A DNA stretch of 64,000 nt from Paenibacillus plantarum (GCF_013141695.1 NZ_WHNY01000059.1:79683-143682), one strand, 5' to 3'. Positions 1-9,039 are shown, counted from the first letter of the stretch. The notes: generated from the letters alone by a model not told the origin. Numbers and translations: made by a program.

Positions 1-1675
1 TGAACCATTGATTCACTTTCTCTTGGTTACCATTTTGAATCTGCGCTGTCCCAGACTTACCTGCCAGCTTCCATTTCGCACCTTGCAGGCCTTGACCTGT
101 CCCTTCTGTAACAACCTCTCTCATCCAACTCAGCAAGGTACGACTCGTTGCAGCTGAAATTTTGCCAGCATCAGAAGTTAGGCTTTTAACAGGAAACGCC
201 TCCATCTCACGCCCCGTTTGATACTGAATTTGTTGCACAACTCTAGGGGTAAAGCCCTTCCCATCATTCAACAATGTCACTACCATATTGGAAGCCTGTA
301 GTGGCGTCATTCTGACATCCCTTTGACCAATCGCCGTTTGCATGAGAACCCCCTCATCGTTCTCTGGGGTATGTGCAGCAAATAGTTGCCCTTTCTCTTC
401 GGAATCAAATTGTTCAAAAGCATCTCTCGTATCTGTTTTCCCTGTCCAGCCTACCTCATTTAGTACACCTAGCTTATTGGCATATTTCTCTAGTTGAGTG
501 GCTGTCAGACGCCGCATGACATTCGCGAACACGATATTACACGATTGCGCATATCCCTCTTCTAAGGTTAAAGGTCCATGACCATCTTTCCGCCAGCAAG
601 TAAAGCCGTACTTCCCGAGCGCGCCTTCACAATCAAACGTTTCCGTAGGCGTCACAACTTTCTCATCCAACGCTGCCGCGGCTACAATTGTTTTGAAAAT
701 CGAACCAGGTGCCGTCGCCTTGATTGCATAATTGCTCCAATTATTACTGGCTAGATCTACCTGTAAAGGGTTGTAGTTCGGCCTGCTTGCCATGGCGATG
801 ACATCGCCATGTGCTGCTTCTTGCACAACTGCCGCTCCCTCGCGAATATTCAGCTTATCCATTAGCGCTTCGATTTGCTGCTGCACACGGCTGTCTAAGG
901 TCGTAATTAGCTTCACAGGGTAGAAAGAGTTATCCGGTGCGATCATCCGTGCGTCCAATCCCGCTAGAGGCCTCTTTCCCGCATCCGTGAAATAGGATAT
1001 GGAGGTTTCACCCACACCGCGAAGCCATGCGTCAAATGACTTCTCAAGGCCTGCTCCCCCAATCTTCGAAGTTAGAGCCACTCGCCCTTTTTCCAAATCC
1101 GAGCCGTAGATCTGCATCACGCGATCTGGATTTTGACCGATAAAGCCAACTAGCTGACGCGCTGTCATGCCCGTAGGATAGCGGTCTTCCATTTCAACTA
1201 CCTTAATATTCGCTAAGCCTAATCCATCTATCTCCTTCACTTGCTGGGAACTCAACGAGAGTGCCTTCCCCCCATCTTGCGTCCCCCATACTTGCGGCTC
1301 TTTCAAATTATGAGCAAAAGATAACCAACTCTCTTTATTCGTCTTCAAAATACGTGCTAGTTGGCTCACTTCCTGCCCATTCATCGCAAACTCGCTATTG
1401 ATCGGGAAAGCAACTAATGCTTTCACAATTTGGCCTGTTAATGGCTGCAGATTGCGATCCAGTATCTCGCCCCTTCCACTCTCTAAGACAAGTGCACGTT
1501 GCCTTTGAATCACGGAATTTTTCACCAAATTGATTCCTCGTGATGAATAGCTTTCCGTTGCGGCGATTTGGATCCAGAACAGCTTACCGAATATACCTAG
1601 AAATAAAAGCAGAATCAAAAAGAGCATCAAAAACATACGTCTCTTCTCCATCGATGATAATTGATTCTCACTCAT
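1..1675 (-). CDS. Class B penicillin-binding protein, 3' end outside the window (PbpI/YrrR-like)
   Basis: This is a peptidoglycan transpeptidase, anchored by one N-terminal membrane segment (about residues 14-36) with the catalytic domain outside the cell. The three penicillin-binding motifs are visible: SIFK near residue 325, SCN near 378 and KSGT near the window edge. The middle part before SIFK fits the non-penicillin-binding dimerization domain of class B enzymes. The ATG at 1675 follows a good AAGGGGA site. The gene runs off the left edge, so its C-terminus is not seen. In B. subtilis yrrR (pbpI) lies just beyond the yrrO-yrrN-yrrL cluster, which matches this position, but udk and greA are absent between them. 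PbpI orthology is an inference from location; class B transpeptidase is secure. Confidence 0.9.
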   Translation of the reverse strand, partial: MSENQLSSMEKRRMFLMLFLILLLFLGIFGKLFWIQIAATESYSSRGINLVKNSVIQRQRALVLESGRGEILDRNLQPLTGQIVKALVAFPINSEFAMNGQEVSQLARILKTNKESWLSFAHNLKEPQVWGTQDGGKALSLSSQQVKEIDGLGLANIKVVEMEDRYPTGMTARQLVGFIGQNPDRVMQIYGSDLEKGRVALTSKIGGAGLEKSFDAWLRGVGETSISYFTDAGKRPLAGLDARMIAPDNSFYPVKLITTLDSRVQQQIEALMDKLNIREGAAVVQEAAHGDVIAMASRPNYNPLQVDLASNNWSNYAIKATAPGSIFKTIVAAAALDEKVVTPTETFDCEGALGKYGFTCWRKDGHGPLTLEEGYAQSCNIVFANVMRRLTATQLEKYANKLGVLNEVGWTGKTDTRDAFEQFDSEEKGQLFAAHTPENDEGVLMQTAIGQRDVRMTPLQASNMVVTLLNDGKGFTPRVVQQIQYQTGREMEAFPVKSLTSDAGKISAATSRTLLSWMREVVTEGTGQGLQGAKWKLAGKSGTAQIQNGNQEKVNQWF

Positions 1676-1877
1676 GGTACGATCCCCTTTTATACGGTTC
1701 ATAATGACCTTATTGCTTCCAGTATCGGCATTCTAGCATCACATCAAACCAGATCTGTATAACGATAACGAGAAAAACTTCGATCAAAGAGAGTTGAAGG
1801 TGCATCCCATCGAATCCAATCGAACAATTGTCACATGCATAGTTTTTGCCTGATCAAGAAAGCGAGTACTAAACATA

Positions 1878-2066
1878 TTTAACTGGAAAATGTACAGCTA
1901 TTCCCACGAAATTCCCTCGAAATCTCTATTTAACTGTAAAATATGTAGGTAAAATAACCTCTTTCGTTCAGATCGAGTAAAATGGTCAAAATTAACAGCA
2001 TATTTTCCATCTATTCTTCTTTTGATCGGAAAATCCCAAAATTTAACCACATAAAATCCATCTATT
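1878..2066. repeat. Four-copy degenerate ~25-bp intergenic repeat
   Basis: The 480-base gap between the penicillin-binding protein and the chemoreceptor holds four imperfect copies of a motif like TTTAACTGNAAAATATG followed by TATT. They begin near 1878, 1929, 1990 and 2041, about 51-61 bases apart, and all lie in the same orientation. No convincing gene is present; a 73-codon open frame at 1982-2203 is made of the repeats and has no ribosome binding site. Function unknown. Confidence 0.5.
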
Positions 2067-2107
2067 CACCAGGAGCACAGGAGCCACCACTCATCTTCAC
2101 ACGCTTA

Positions 2108-2140
2108 AATAAAAAAATCCACCCTCCTAAGGGAGAGTGG
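2108..2140 (-). terminator. Rho-independent terminator of the chemoreceptor gene
   Basis: Read on the minus strand, a 9-bp stem (CCACTCTCC paired with GGAGGGTGG, one G-T pair) with a 4-base loop is followed by a run of seven T. It lies 15 bases beyond the stop codon. Confidence 0.85.
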
Positions 2141-2154
2141 ACTCGTCTTCGCTA

Positions 2155-4344
2155 TTATACTTCGAATTTGGATAATGTATCGGTCAATGATTGGGACAGT
2201 TGATCCAGCTTGTCTGACAATTTCACCAAACCATCACTAATGCTCAGCTGTTCGGAGCTTAGGGAAGCAACTTCCTCGGAAGTCGCCAACGATTCCTCAG
2301 CAACTGCACTGACATTCGTCATGGCATCCGACAGCACCACTTGTGATTGTTCGAGTGTCGAAATGGAATCACTAACGGTACTCAACTGAACAATAAAGTC
2401 ACCCATATGATTCGTTACTTGTTTGAAAATCGTATCTGCTTCTTTAACAGCCATAATCTGCTCTTGGAAGATTGGCGTTGCTGTTGAAAGAACTTTAACC
2501 GTTTCATCAATCTCACCTTGAATCGTTTCCGTAATTTGCCCAACAACATCGATGGATTGTTTGGACTGATCAGCAAGCTTACGAATTTCATCCGCAACGA
2601 CCATGAAGCCTTTGCCCGCTGTACCTGCACGTGCTGCTTCAATTGTGGCATTCAAAGACAAGATATTCGTTTGCTTCGAAATGTTATTCAAAAGATCCAA
2701 AATTTTACGGATCGAACGTGTACTTTCTTTCAGTTTATCCACTTTATCAACCATGGAGCGGATCATTTCTTCCGTCAGATTCGTTTTGGCAATCAACTCT
2801 GACATGTACTTCGTTCCAAGCTCACTGGACGTTTGTACATCCGCCGCTGCAGTTCCCATCTCAAGATTGGCTTCAATAACTTGCTTCATTTGAATGCCGA
2901 TATGGTGCGTCAGCTCGTTGCCTTTCTCAGACTCCGTCGCCAAACCGCCTGCGCCATTGGAAATCTCATCCGTCGCCACAGCAATCTCTCTTGCCGCTGT
3001 TGCCGTAACTTTAGAAGAGTTCGTTAATTCTTGCGCCGTTTCGAATACAGCTTGTGCAGACGTACTCGTTTGCTGTACCAATGTCGTGATCTGCTGCATC
3101 ATGACGTCAAAGCTTGCACCTAGCTGCCCAATCTCATCCTGAGACTTGTAATTGGCGCGAACTGTCAGCTTACCTTTGGCACCTTGCTGCATCAGGTTAC
3201 GCAGATTAATAAGTGGACTACCAATCATTCTAGCTACGATGATACCGATAATGACCGCTGCAATCGCTGCAAATAATGCGATCAGAAGCGTGTAGTTGAA
3301 AATTTTCTTCGCGTCTTTCACGAGCGCACTGACCGGAATATCACCAACTAAGTTCCAGCCCGATACAGCTGATTTGTAGAAAGCTACTAAATGATCATCT
3401 TTCGTGATAAAGGAACCATGTTCTTCTTCAAACTGTTCCTTCGTTAGTTGGATAGAAGATTCTTTGCCAATTTGACTCATATCTTTTAATGCGATATTCA
3501 TATTTTTCTGATTCGTAATGATGACATTACTGTCATCTCCTAAAGACATACCGCTTAGCTCTTTCGTCAAGATGTCTGTGCTCAGCTCTATAACTAGAAC
3601 AGCTGTTGACGAGTTCGTTAACGTATTACGCATCAGACGGCTGATCGCAAACGTATTCGAGGAGCTGCTAGAATATCCTTTGGCTTGACTATCTAACCAA
3701 GTTACTTTACCTGCGTTTTCTATAGTTGCTTTAAACCACTCTGTCGAAGCTAAATTTTCAGTTGCCGGAGAGCCGCCAGCTCCAGTAATCACAATCAACT
3801 TACCATCTGGACGATACAAATGAAGCGTTTTAATTGATTTGTTGGAGAAGGTAATTACGTTTAATTTCTCTGTTAATTGACGTGTAACATCTAGTGCTTC
3901 ATAGGAGGATGCCTCCATTTTAGGAACCTTATCAAGTAAATCCTGCAATTCTTTATTCAGCATAATTTGTAACGATACATCATCAAAGGTCTGATACAGG
4001 AAATCTAATTTCTGACCTGCTTGTGTCACGGTTTGTAAACTGGATTGGGACACCTTATCCTTAATAACACTTTTGGAGACGGAATACGAAATCATCCCTA
4101 CTACGAGAACGAAAAACAAAATACTAATAAAAAACATCAGAAATAACTTCATACCAACTGATTTTACAGGATTTTCGAGCCTAATGTTGCTCGGTCCTTT
4201 GAATGCGTATGTACCATTCGGTGAAGCTGATCCACCACCTGCCGTGTCATTTCGACCCCTTCGAACTTGACCAGTTGCTTGAACTACTTTGTTTAAAATG
4301 GAGCGCATACCTTGGAGTCTTTTTGTCATTTCGTTCACCACCAT
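2155..4344 (-). CDS. Methyl-accepting chemotaxis protein
   Basis: This is a membrane chemoreceptor that should signal to CheA/CheW. After an unusually long cytoplasmic N-terminal stretch of about 64 residues come a first membrane segment (about 65-90), an extracellular sensor of about 260 residues (probably dCache), a second membrane segment (about 350-372), a HAMP domain and a long cytoplasmic helical signalling domain. The conserved hairpin tip is present as NILSLNATIEAARAG. There is no obvious C-terminal receptor-methylase docking pentapeptide. The ligand cannot be told. Two starts are possible: ATG 4344 has AGAAGG 14 bases upstream, and an ATG five codons later has GGTGGTG at close spacing. 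It is monocistronic between its own terminator and the yrrO terminator. Confidence 0.93.
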   Translation of the reverse strand: MVVNEMTKRLQGMRSILNKVVQATGQVRRGRNDTAGGGSASPNGTYAFKGPSNIRLENPVKSVGMKLFLMFFISILFFVLVVGMISYSVSKSVIKDKVSQSSLQTVTQAGQKLDFLYQTFDDVSLQIMLNKELQDLLDKVPKMEASSYEALDVTRQLTEKLNVITFSNKSIKTLHLYRPDGKLIVITGAGGSPATENLASTEWFKATIENAGKVTWLDSQAKGYSSSSSNTFAISRLMRNTLTNSSTAVLVIELSTDILTKELSGMSLGDDSNVIITNQKNMNIALKDMSQIGKESSIQLTKEQFEEEHGSFITKDDHLVAFYKSAVSGWNLVGDIPVSALVKDAKKIFNYTLLIALFAAIAAVIIGIIVARMIGSPLINLRNLMQQGAKGKLTVRANYKSQDEIGQLGASFDVMMQQITTLVQQTSTSAQAVFETAQELTNSSKVTATAAREIAVATDEISNGAGGLATESEKGNELTHHIGIQMKQVIEANLEMGTAAADVQTSSELGTKYMSELIAKTNLTEEMIRSMVDKVDKLKESTRSIRKILDLLNNISKQTNILSLNATIEAARAGTAGKGFMVVADEIRKLADQSKQSIDVVGQITETIQGEIDETVKVLSTATPIFQEQIMAVKEADTIFKQVTNHMGDFIVQLSTVSDSISTLEQSQVVLSDAMTNVSAVAEESLATSEEVASLSSEQLSISDGLVKLSDKLDQLSQSLTDTLSKFEV

Positions 4345-4460
4345 TAGTTTCTAATTAACCTTCTTTTGAATACTTACTCAAATGAAAAGGTTTACATACA
4401 TTGTTATACATGAATTTCGACATTCATTTCCAATATCCTCTATAAAACGATATAAAAGAA

Positions 4461-4502
4461 TAAAAAAAGCCTCCTCCAATATAACTCACACTGGAGAAAG
4501 CT
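4461..4502 (-). terminator. Terminator after the U32-family gene yrrO
   Basis: On the minus strand GCTTTCTCCA pairs with TGGAGGAGGC around a 13-base loop, followed by TTTTTTT. It starts about ten bases beyond the stop codon. Confidence 0.85.
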
Positions 4503-4511
4503 TCCATGGTA

Positions 4512-5795
4512 CTATTTGCCTGTTTTCTTCCGCATCATATCCCATTTTTTTACAGGAAACTCTACTTTTATCTGAACTAGTTGTAAGGGATGTCTAGCTG
4601 CAGTTAATTCTTGACCCGCCTCATCTTGAATAACGCCAACTGTTTGTTTAAAATGCGTCCCTTCCGGGCCGAAAAACTCAATTTCTTGGCCAGGCTTGAA
4701 ATGATTCCTTTGCTGAACAAGAGCAACACCTGTTTCTTCGTTATACCCCATAACCAATCCAACGAAATCGAAGCCAACGACTTTATCTTCTGGTTCAAAA
4801 ATGTGATCCTCATGACCTGGCGCTTCATAGAAGAATCCATCGTTCAACGGTCGATTCGCCGCTTTATGAATTTCGTCCTGCCACACAGGATTGAGCTTGA
4901 AATGCTCAGGATCTTCGAAATAAGCGTCGATCGCCTGACGATAGGCATTCACGACAGTTGCCACATAGTGAATGCTCTTCATTCTGCCTTCGATCTTAAA
5001 GCTATCCACACCCGATTCAATCATATCCGCGATATGATCAATCATGCTTAAATCCTTGGAGCCCATGGTGAATGCATCATCATCCTCTGCAAACATAGGG
5101 AAATCCGTTGCCAACGGTGCATCAAGCGGCTGATCCTTCGTGAATAGATCATATTTCCAACGGCACGATTGCGAGCAGCCGCCGCGGTTCGAATCACGAT
5201 CCGTAAAGTGATTCGACAACACACAGCGCCCTGAATACGAACTACACATAGCACCATGAATAAAAGCTTCAATTTCAACATCCACATGCGCCTTGATTTC
5301 ATCGATTTCCTGCATGCTAACCTCACGCGCCAATACGACGCGTTCGATCCCTTGATCTTTCCAGAATTGGACCGTTTGCCAGTTCATCACCGACTGCTGC
5401 GTACTAACGTGAACTTCGAGCTCTGGAGCAACCCGTCGACACGTTTCCATGATGATGGGATCTGCCGCGATGATAGCTGAAATACCAACCTCTTGCAGCC
5501 CTCGTAAGTACTCATCTAAGCCTTCAATATCCTCATTATGTGCGTAGATATTCGTTGCTACGAAAACTTTGGCACCATATTGCTTAGCAAATTCGACGCC
5601 TTCACGCATTTCCTCTTTGGAGAAATTGTCGGCGTTCGAACGCAAACCATACTTTTGTCCACCGATATATACAGCATCTGCGCCATAATGAATCGCAAAT
5701 TTGAGCTTTTCCAAATTACCTGCTGGAGCTAGAAGCTCTGGCTTATTAAGTCTTACACGCTTACCCCTGGCTCGTGCTTCTACGGCTGTCGTCAT
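4512..5795 (-). CDS. yrrO: U32-family tRNA hydroxylation protein, TrhP2/YrrO type
   Basis: Formerly called peptidase U32. Members such as E. coli TrhP and B. subtilis YrrO are required for 5-hydroxyuridine formation at tRNA wobble position 34, using prephenate. The protein has the family opening NKPELLAPAGN (residues 17-27) and a cysteine cluster typical of an iron-sulfur site near residues 184-212 (CSSYSGRC, then CSQSC). The length of 427 residues is normal for the long form. The start is supported by GAAGG 11 bases upstream. The gene lies 25 bases after its paralogue and both probably share a transcript. No protease motif is visible, so a peptidase role is unlikely. Confidence 0.9.
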   Translation of the reverse strand: MTTAVEARARGKRVRLNKPELLAPAGNLEKLKFAIHYGADAVYIGGQKYGLRSNADNFSKEEMREGVEFAKQYGAKVFVATNIYAHNEDIEGLDEYLRGLQEVGISAIIAADPIIMETCRRVAPELEVHVSTQQSVMNWQTVQFWKDQGIERVVLAREVSMQEIDEIKAHVDVEIEAFIHGAMCSSYSGRCVLSNHFTDRDSNRGGCSQSCRWKYDLFTKDQPLDAPLATDFPMFAEDDDAFTMGSKDLSMIDHIADMIESGVDSFKIEGRMKSIHYVATVVNAYRQAIDAYFEDPEHFKLNPVWQDEIHKAANRPLNDGFFYEAPGHEDHIFEPEDKVVGFDFVGLVMGYNEETGVALVQQRNHFKPGQEIEFFGPEGTHFKQTVGVIQDEAGQELTAARHPLQLVQIKVEFPVKKWDMMRKKTGK

Positions 5796-5820
5796 CTAGG
5801 AGTGCACCTTCTTTCTTCGA

Positions 5821-6747
5821 TCAATATACCTGTTCTTTATAGAAAAATCCGAAACTTAGCTCACGTTCAGGATCCTGTAGTTCCACAATCGCATCCAGCC
5901 ACTCTTGCTGAAACTCAAAGCCTTCGGGATTCGCAAGATAAGCATCAATCGCAGCACGATAGCTTCTCACGACCGTTTCATTGTACTGCGATGATTTAAG
6001 CAAGCCTTCAATTTTCAAACTATCCACATTTCCGTCGATAAGTTCTGGCAAATTTTCCAGCATACAAAAGTCTTCAGAACTCATAATGTGCGTGCCATTG
6101 CAATCCTCGTAAACAGGATAACGTTGGTCGCGTCGTTCGTGTTCAATGAGGAATAGTCCTCGTCCTTTCGAACGGTCCGCTTCCGGCGTTGTTCCTTGAT
6201 GTGCCATATAATTTTTGACCAGCTCGCGCTTGGAGTGATAAATGTTCGTAATCCCATGCACTTGAACTTCAACAGGAATCTCTGACTTCGCTTTAAAATC
6301 AAGCACCTGCTCCATATTCAACTCTCTCGCGAGTACAACGCGAACTGCGCCTTGCTTCCCCCAATAATTCGCGGTTGCATAATTCGTTGAAGTCATTTCC
6401 GCATTCCAATGAAGCGGCAGCGACTCAGGCAATTGACGAACCGTCATGAGGACAGCTGGATCTCCGAAAATAATGGCGTCAACACCATTAGTCTGAAGGG
6501 CGGCTAAGTACGCTTTTAAACCTTCGAGTGTTTGATTGTCCATAATATTGTTAACCGCGACATACACTTTCGCGTTCCGTTCGTGAGCCCATGCAACGGC
6601 TTCCCCGATCTCGTTCAGCTTCACTTCGCCTGGCAGTCGAAGTCCATATCGATCTTCCCCTATAATAACGGCATCTGCACCTGCAAGGATCATTTGTTTC
6701 AACTCAGCGATTGAACCACAGCTGATGACTAATTCTGGTTTATTCAC
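5821..6747 (-). CDS. yrrN: U32-family protein lacking the cysteine cluster, TrhP1/YrrN type
   Basis: This paralogue of the preceding U32 protein is shorter (308 residues). It starts with NKPELVISCGSIAEL and follows the same fold through the segment MEQVLDFKAKSEIPVEVQVHG. Where YrrO has its CSSYSGRC cysteines, this protein has ITNIYHSKREL, and the later cysteine pair is also missing. It therefore probably cannot bind the iron-sulfur cluster itself and may be a partner subunit, as suggested for B. subtilis YrrN. A strong AGAAGG site precedes the ATG. It begins only 23 bases after mltG. The methyltransferase gene trmR (yrrM), which sits between these two in B. subtilis, is absent here. Confidence 0.85.
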   Translation of the reverse strand: MNKPELVISCGSIAELKQMILAGADAVIIGEDRYGLRLPGEVKLNEIGEAVAWAHERNAKVYVAVNNIMDNQTLEGLKAYLAALQTNGVDAIIFGDPAVLMTVRQLPESLPLHWNAEMTSTNYATANYWGKQGAVRVVLARELNMEQVLDFKAKSEIPVEVQVHGITNIYHSKRELVKNYMAHQGTTPEADRSKGRGLFLIEHERRDQRYPVYEDCNGTHIMSSEDFCMLENLPELIDGNVDSLKIEGLLKSSQYNETVVRSYRAAIDAYLANPEGFEFQQEWLDAIVELQDPERELSFGFFYKEQVY

Positions 6748-6770
6748 GTGCTTACCTACCTTCTGTCAAC

Positions 6771-7874
6771 TTAATTCGTAGCCTTCTTACTATTGGCAAT
6801 ATTCTTCTTATGCTCTTCAAAGGTTTCTGCAAACAAATGACCCATGGTTCCATCCTTCTTCGTCACATAGAAAACATATTTCGTTTCCTCTGGATAGATT
6901 GCTGCCTTAATCGAGGCTAGACTAGGACTCGCGATCGGACCTGGAGGCAAGCCTGTATTCAAATACGTATTATACGGACTCTCGATTTGAAGATCCTTTT
7001 CCAATAGACGTTCCTTCGACTTATCAAATAAATACTGTACCGTCGCATCGATCTGAAGCGGCATGTTCATTTTCAAGCGGTTCACGATGACCCCAGAAAC
7101 GAGCGCACGTTCCGTATCAACAACAACCTCCCGCTCGATCAACGAAGCAATCGTCAACATTTGGTGCACGGTGAGATTACGCGCCTTCAACTTGTCCTTC
7201 CAGTCAGTTGGAAGCGTCGAAAGCTGCTTATCTAGTTGATCTAAAGAACGTTCGACAAACTCTTTTTCGGTAGAGCCTTTCTTAAACTCGTACGTTTCAG
7301 GGAATATATATCCCTCTAGTCGATGTCTGATATTTTTAGTGTCTGGAATAGAAAGCGTCGATTCCGTTTTAAAGCCCGTAGGATCATCGACAAGCCCCAG
7401 AAACGTTTCTTTCTTCCAAGTGCTCTGCTCGCTCACTTTCGCGGCGATCTGCTCAATTGTATAGCCCTCAGGAATCGTGATGCGAATCATTTCTTCCTTT
7501 ACGACATCTCCCTTGTTGAGCTTATCAATCATCGCTTCAAATGTCATGCCTGGCTTCATCGCATATTCTCCAGCTTGAAATTTGGAGCCCTGTTTTTTAA
7601 ATTTTAAATAGTAGGTGAAAATGGAAGAATTCTTAATGAGTCCTTTTGCCTCTAATTCATCTGCGATCTTGATCGAGCTGGAGCCTTGCGGAATAGATAC
7701 ACGGACCTCTTGATCAGAAGCATCAACTGGCTGCAGCGCACTCGCAATAAACAATCCAATGCCGCCTGCTGTGCCGAGAACAAGCAATACTACAATACTA
7801 AAGCTAAGCAATACCCATTTCAACACTTTACGCTTAGGCTTCTGCAATTCTTCTAGCTCATCATCCATATTCAC
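6771..7874 (-). CDS. mltG: Endolytic transglycosylase MltG (YrrL)
   Basis: This membrane-bound lytic transglycosylase cuts nascent glycan strands and is thought to set glycan length. One membrane segment lies near residues 22-44 after a basic, charged N-terminus. A LysM-like region follows (SIKIADELEAKGLI), then the YceG catalytic domain. The expected catalytic region LTIASLIEREV carries the conserved Glu, and the family signature LQIDATVQY and SPYNTYLNTGLPPGPI are present. The open frame extends to an ATG at 7910, but that has no ribosome site; AGGAGG lies 12 bases before the GTG at 7874, which I take as the start. Cotranscription with the downstream U32 genes is likely. Confidence 0.93.
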   Translation of the reverse strand: MNMDDELEELQKPKRKVLKWVLLSFSIVVLLVLGTAGGIGLFIASALQPVDASDQEVRVSIPQGSSSIKIADELEAKGLIKNSSIFTYYLKFKKQGSKFQAGEYAMKPGMTFEAMIDKLNKGDVVKEEMIRITIPEGYTIEQIAAKVSEQSTWKKETFLGLVDDPTGFKTESTLSIPDTKNIRHRLEGYIFPETYEFKKGSTEKEFVERSLDQLDKQLSTLPTDWKDKLKARNLTVHQMLTIASLIEREVVVDTERALVSGVIVNRLKMNMPLQIDATVQYLFDKSKERLLEKDLQIESPYNTYLNTGLPPGPIASPSLASIKAAIYPEETKYVFYVTKKDGTMGHLFAETFEEHKKNIANSKKATN

Positions 7875-7954
7875 AACGCTTCGATTCCTCCTAAGAATGT
7901 CCCTCATCAAGCCTTTGGCAGTAGCTTACCTTACTAGCATTAACCATATGCACA

Positions 7955-7986
7955 ACAAAACCGAGCGGATATCATCCGCTCGGTTA
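7955..7986 (-). terminator. Terminator after the second DUF1292 gene
   Basis: On the minus strand AACCGAGCGGAT pairs perfectly with ATCCGCTCGGTT around a 3-base loop, followed by TTG. The T tract is short but the 12-bp stem is very stable. It separates the ireB-ruvX-DUF1292 operon from mltG. Confidence 0.75.
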
Positions 7987-7994
7987 TCTACTTC

Positions 7995-8294
7995 TCACAA
8001 GTCATCTTGCTCAGGGAAAACCATCTCGTCATATAACTCGGAAACCGTTTCCCACTCATCATCATCGTCAATGGTAACTAGTTCATATTCACCGTCAGCA
8101 TTGGAAATGACACGAAAGAGAGCAACTTCCTCTTCTTTCTTCAAAGCTTCCGATTGCATAACAGCATAGGTTTGGTTCTCATAGACGAATTCTTTCAGAA
8201 GTTGATATACCGTCGACTCACTTTGGTCGTCAGACAACAGGATATCATCCCCGTAAATTTTGCGCAATACATCAGAAGGTGTTGTCAAACTCAT
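7995..8294 (-). CDS. DUF1292 family protein (second copy)
   Basis: This is an acidic 99-residue cytoplasmic protein. The C-terminal half matches the DUF1292 pattern, with YELVTIDDDDEWETVSELYDE. Its start overlaps the stop of the upstream DUF1292 gene by four bases (ATGA), so translation is probably coupled. The N-terminal third (PSDVLRKIYGDDILLSDD) differs from the first copy. The function of the family is unknown. Its neighbourhood with ruvX and ireB is conserved in Bacillota, where usually one such protein (YrzB) is present. Confidence 0.85.
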   Translation of the reverse strand: MSLTTPSDVLRKIYGDDILLSDDQSESTVYQLLKEFVYENQTYAVMQSEALKKEEEVALFRVISNADGEYELVTIDDDDEWETVSELYDEMVFPEQDDL

Positions 8295-8605
8295 GCTTCT
8301 TCTTCCTCATCGAACTCCGCCATTAAGGTGTTGAACGTTTCTTCCACAATGTTCCATTCTTCTTCGTCGTCAATGGTGAAAAGCTTCAAATCCTCACCGT
8401 CGTCGTCTTCTTCGTAACGGAATGCATACACTTCGTCGGATTCTTCATCTCCGCCGTCTGTAGGCACAACCATCATATATTTCTTATCTGAACCGTCCAC
8501 TTCGAATTTCATGATAACCTCGAACTCTTCTTCGTTGCCTTCATCGTCCGGGATGTAAATGATTTCTGGTTCTTCTTCACGCAATTCTTCTTTGGACACG
8601 TTCAA
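8291..8605 (-). CDS. yrzB: DUF1292 family protein (YrzB)
   Basis: This very acidic 104-residue protein fits DUF1292. It has the core EEFEVIMKFEVDGSDKKYMM followed by VYAFRYEEDDDGEDLKLFTI and the closing EEWNIVEETFNTL. It starts at the base next to the ruvX stop codon and overlaps the next DUF1292 gene by four bases, giving a tightly packed operon ireB-ruvX-yrzB-DUF1292. The function is not known. The position is that of yrzB in B. subtilis. Confidence 0.88.
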   Translation of the reverse strand: MNVSKEELREEEPEIIYIPDDEGNEEEFEVIMKFEVDGSDKKYMMVVPTDGGDEESDEVYAFRYEEDDDGEDLKLFTIDDEEEWNIVEETFNTLMAEFDEEEEA

Positions 8606-9022
8606 TCACCTCTTCATATTGGCATCCATATACCCTTGTAGAATAAGCTGTGCAGCCATCTTGTCAATGACTAACTTCCGTTTCTTCCGGCTTACGTCCG
8701 CTTCAAGAAGCGTCCGAGTCGCAGCTACGGTTGTTAAGCGCTCATCCCATAGGTGTACTGGTACACTGATCTTTTGCTCTAATTCTTGCGAAAAGGCAAT
8801 CGCAATCTCGCCGCGGGGTCCAATCGTATTATTCATATTCTTGGGCAACCCCACAACAACTTGCGATACGCCATATTCATTAACAATCTGTATAAGCCGT
8901 TCAATGTCTTCTCCCGGCTTATTGCGGCGAATCACTTCAAGCCCTTGGGCTGTCCATCCAAGCTCATCGCTTAATGCGACACCAATGGTTTTATCCCCAT
9001 AATCCAAGCCCATCCATCTCAT
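8606..9022 (-). CDS. ruvX: RuvX/YqgF family putative Holliday junction resolvase (YrrK)
   Basis: This is a small RNase H-fold nuclease of 138 residues. E. coli YqgF acts in 16S rRNA end processing, while the Mycobacterium homologue cuts Holliday junctions. Visible motifs are the first acidic motif MGLDYGDKTIGVALSD, the middle VVVGLPKNMNNTIGPRG, and WDERLTT near residue 97. The last acidic residue lies in KLVIDKMAAQLILQ. It sits 17 bases after ireB. Note that this genome also has a true ruvC (52777-53277), so RuvX is not its only resolvase candidate. Confidence 0.93.
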   Translation of the reverse strand: MRWMGLDYGDKTIGVALSDELGWTAQGLEVIRRNKPGEDIERLIQIVNEYGVSQVVVGLPKNMNNTIGPRGEIAIAFSQELEQKISVPVHLWDERLTTVAATRTLLEADVSRKKRKLVIDKMAAQLILQGYMDANMKR

Positions 9023-9039
9023 GCTGGTTCTCTTTTCTT

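Noticed and set aside
1982..2203. A 73-codon frame between the penicillin-binding protein and the chemoreceptor
   Set aside because: Made of intergenic repeat and the chemoreceptor terminator, overlaps the chemoreceptor end, and has no ribosome site.
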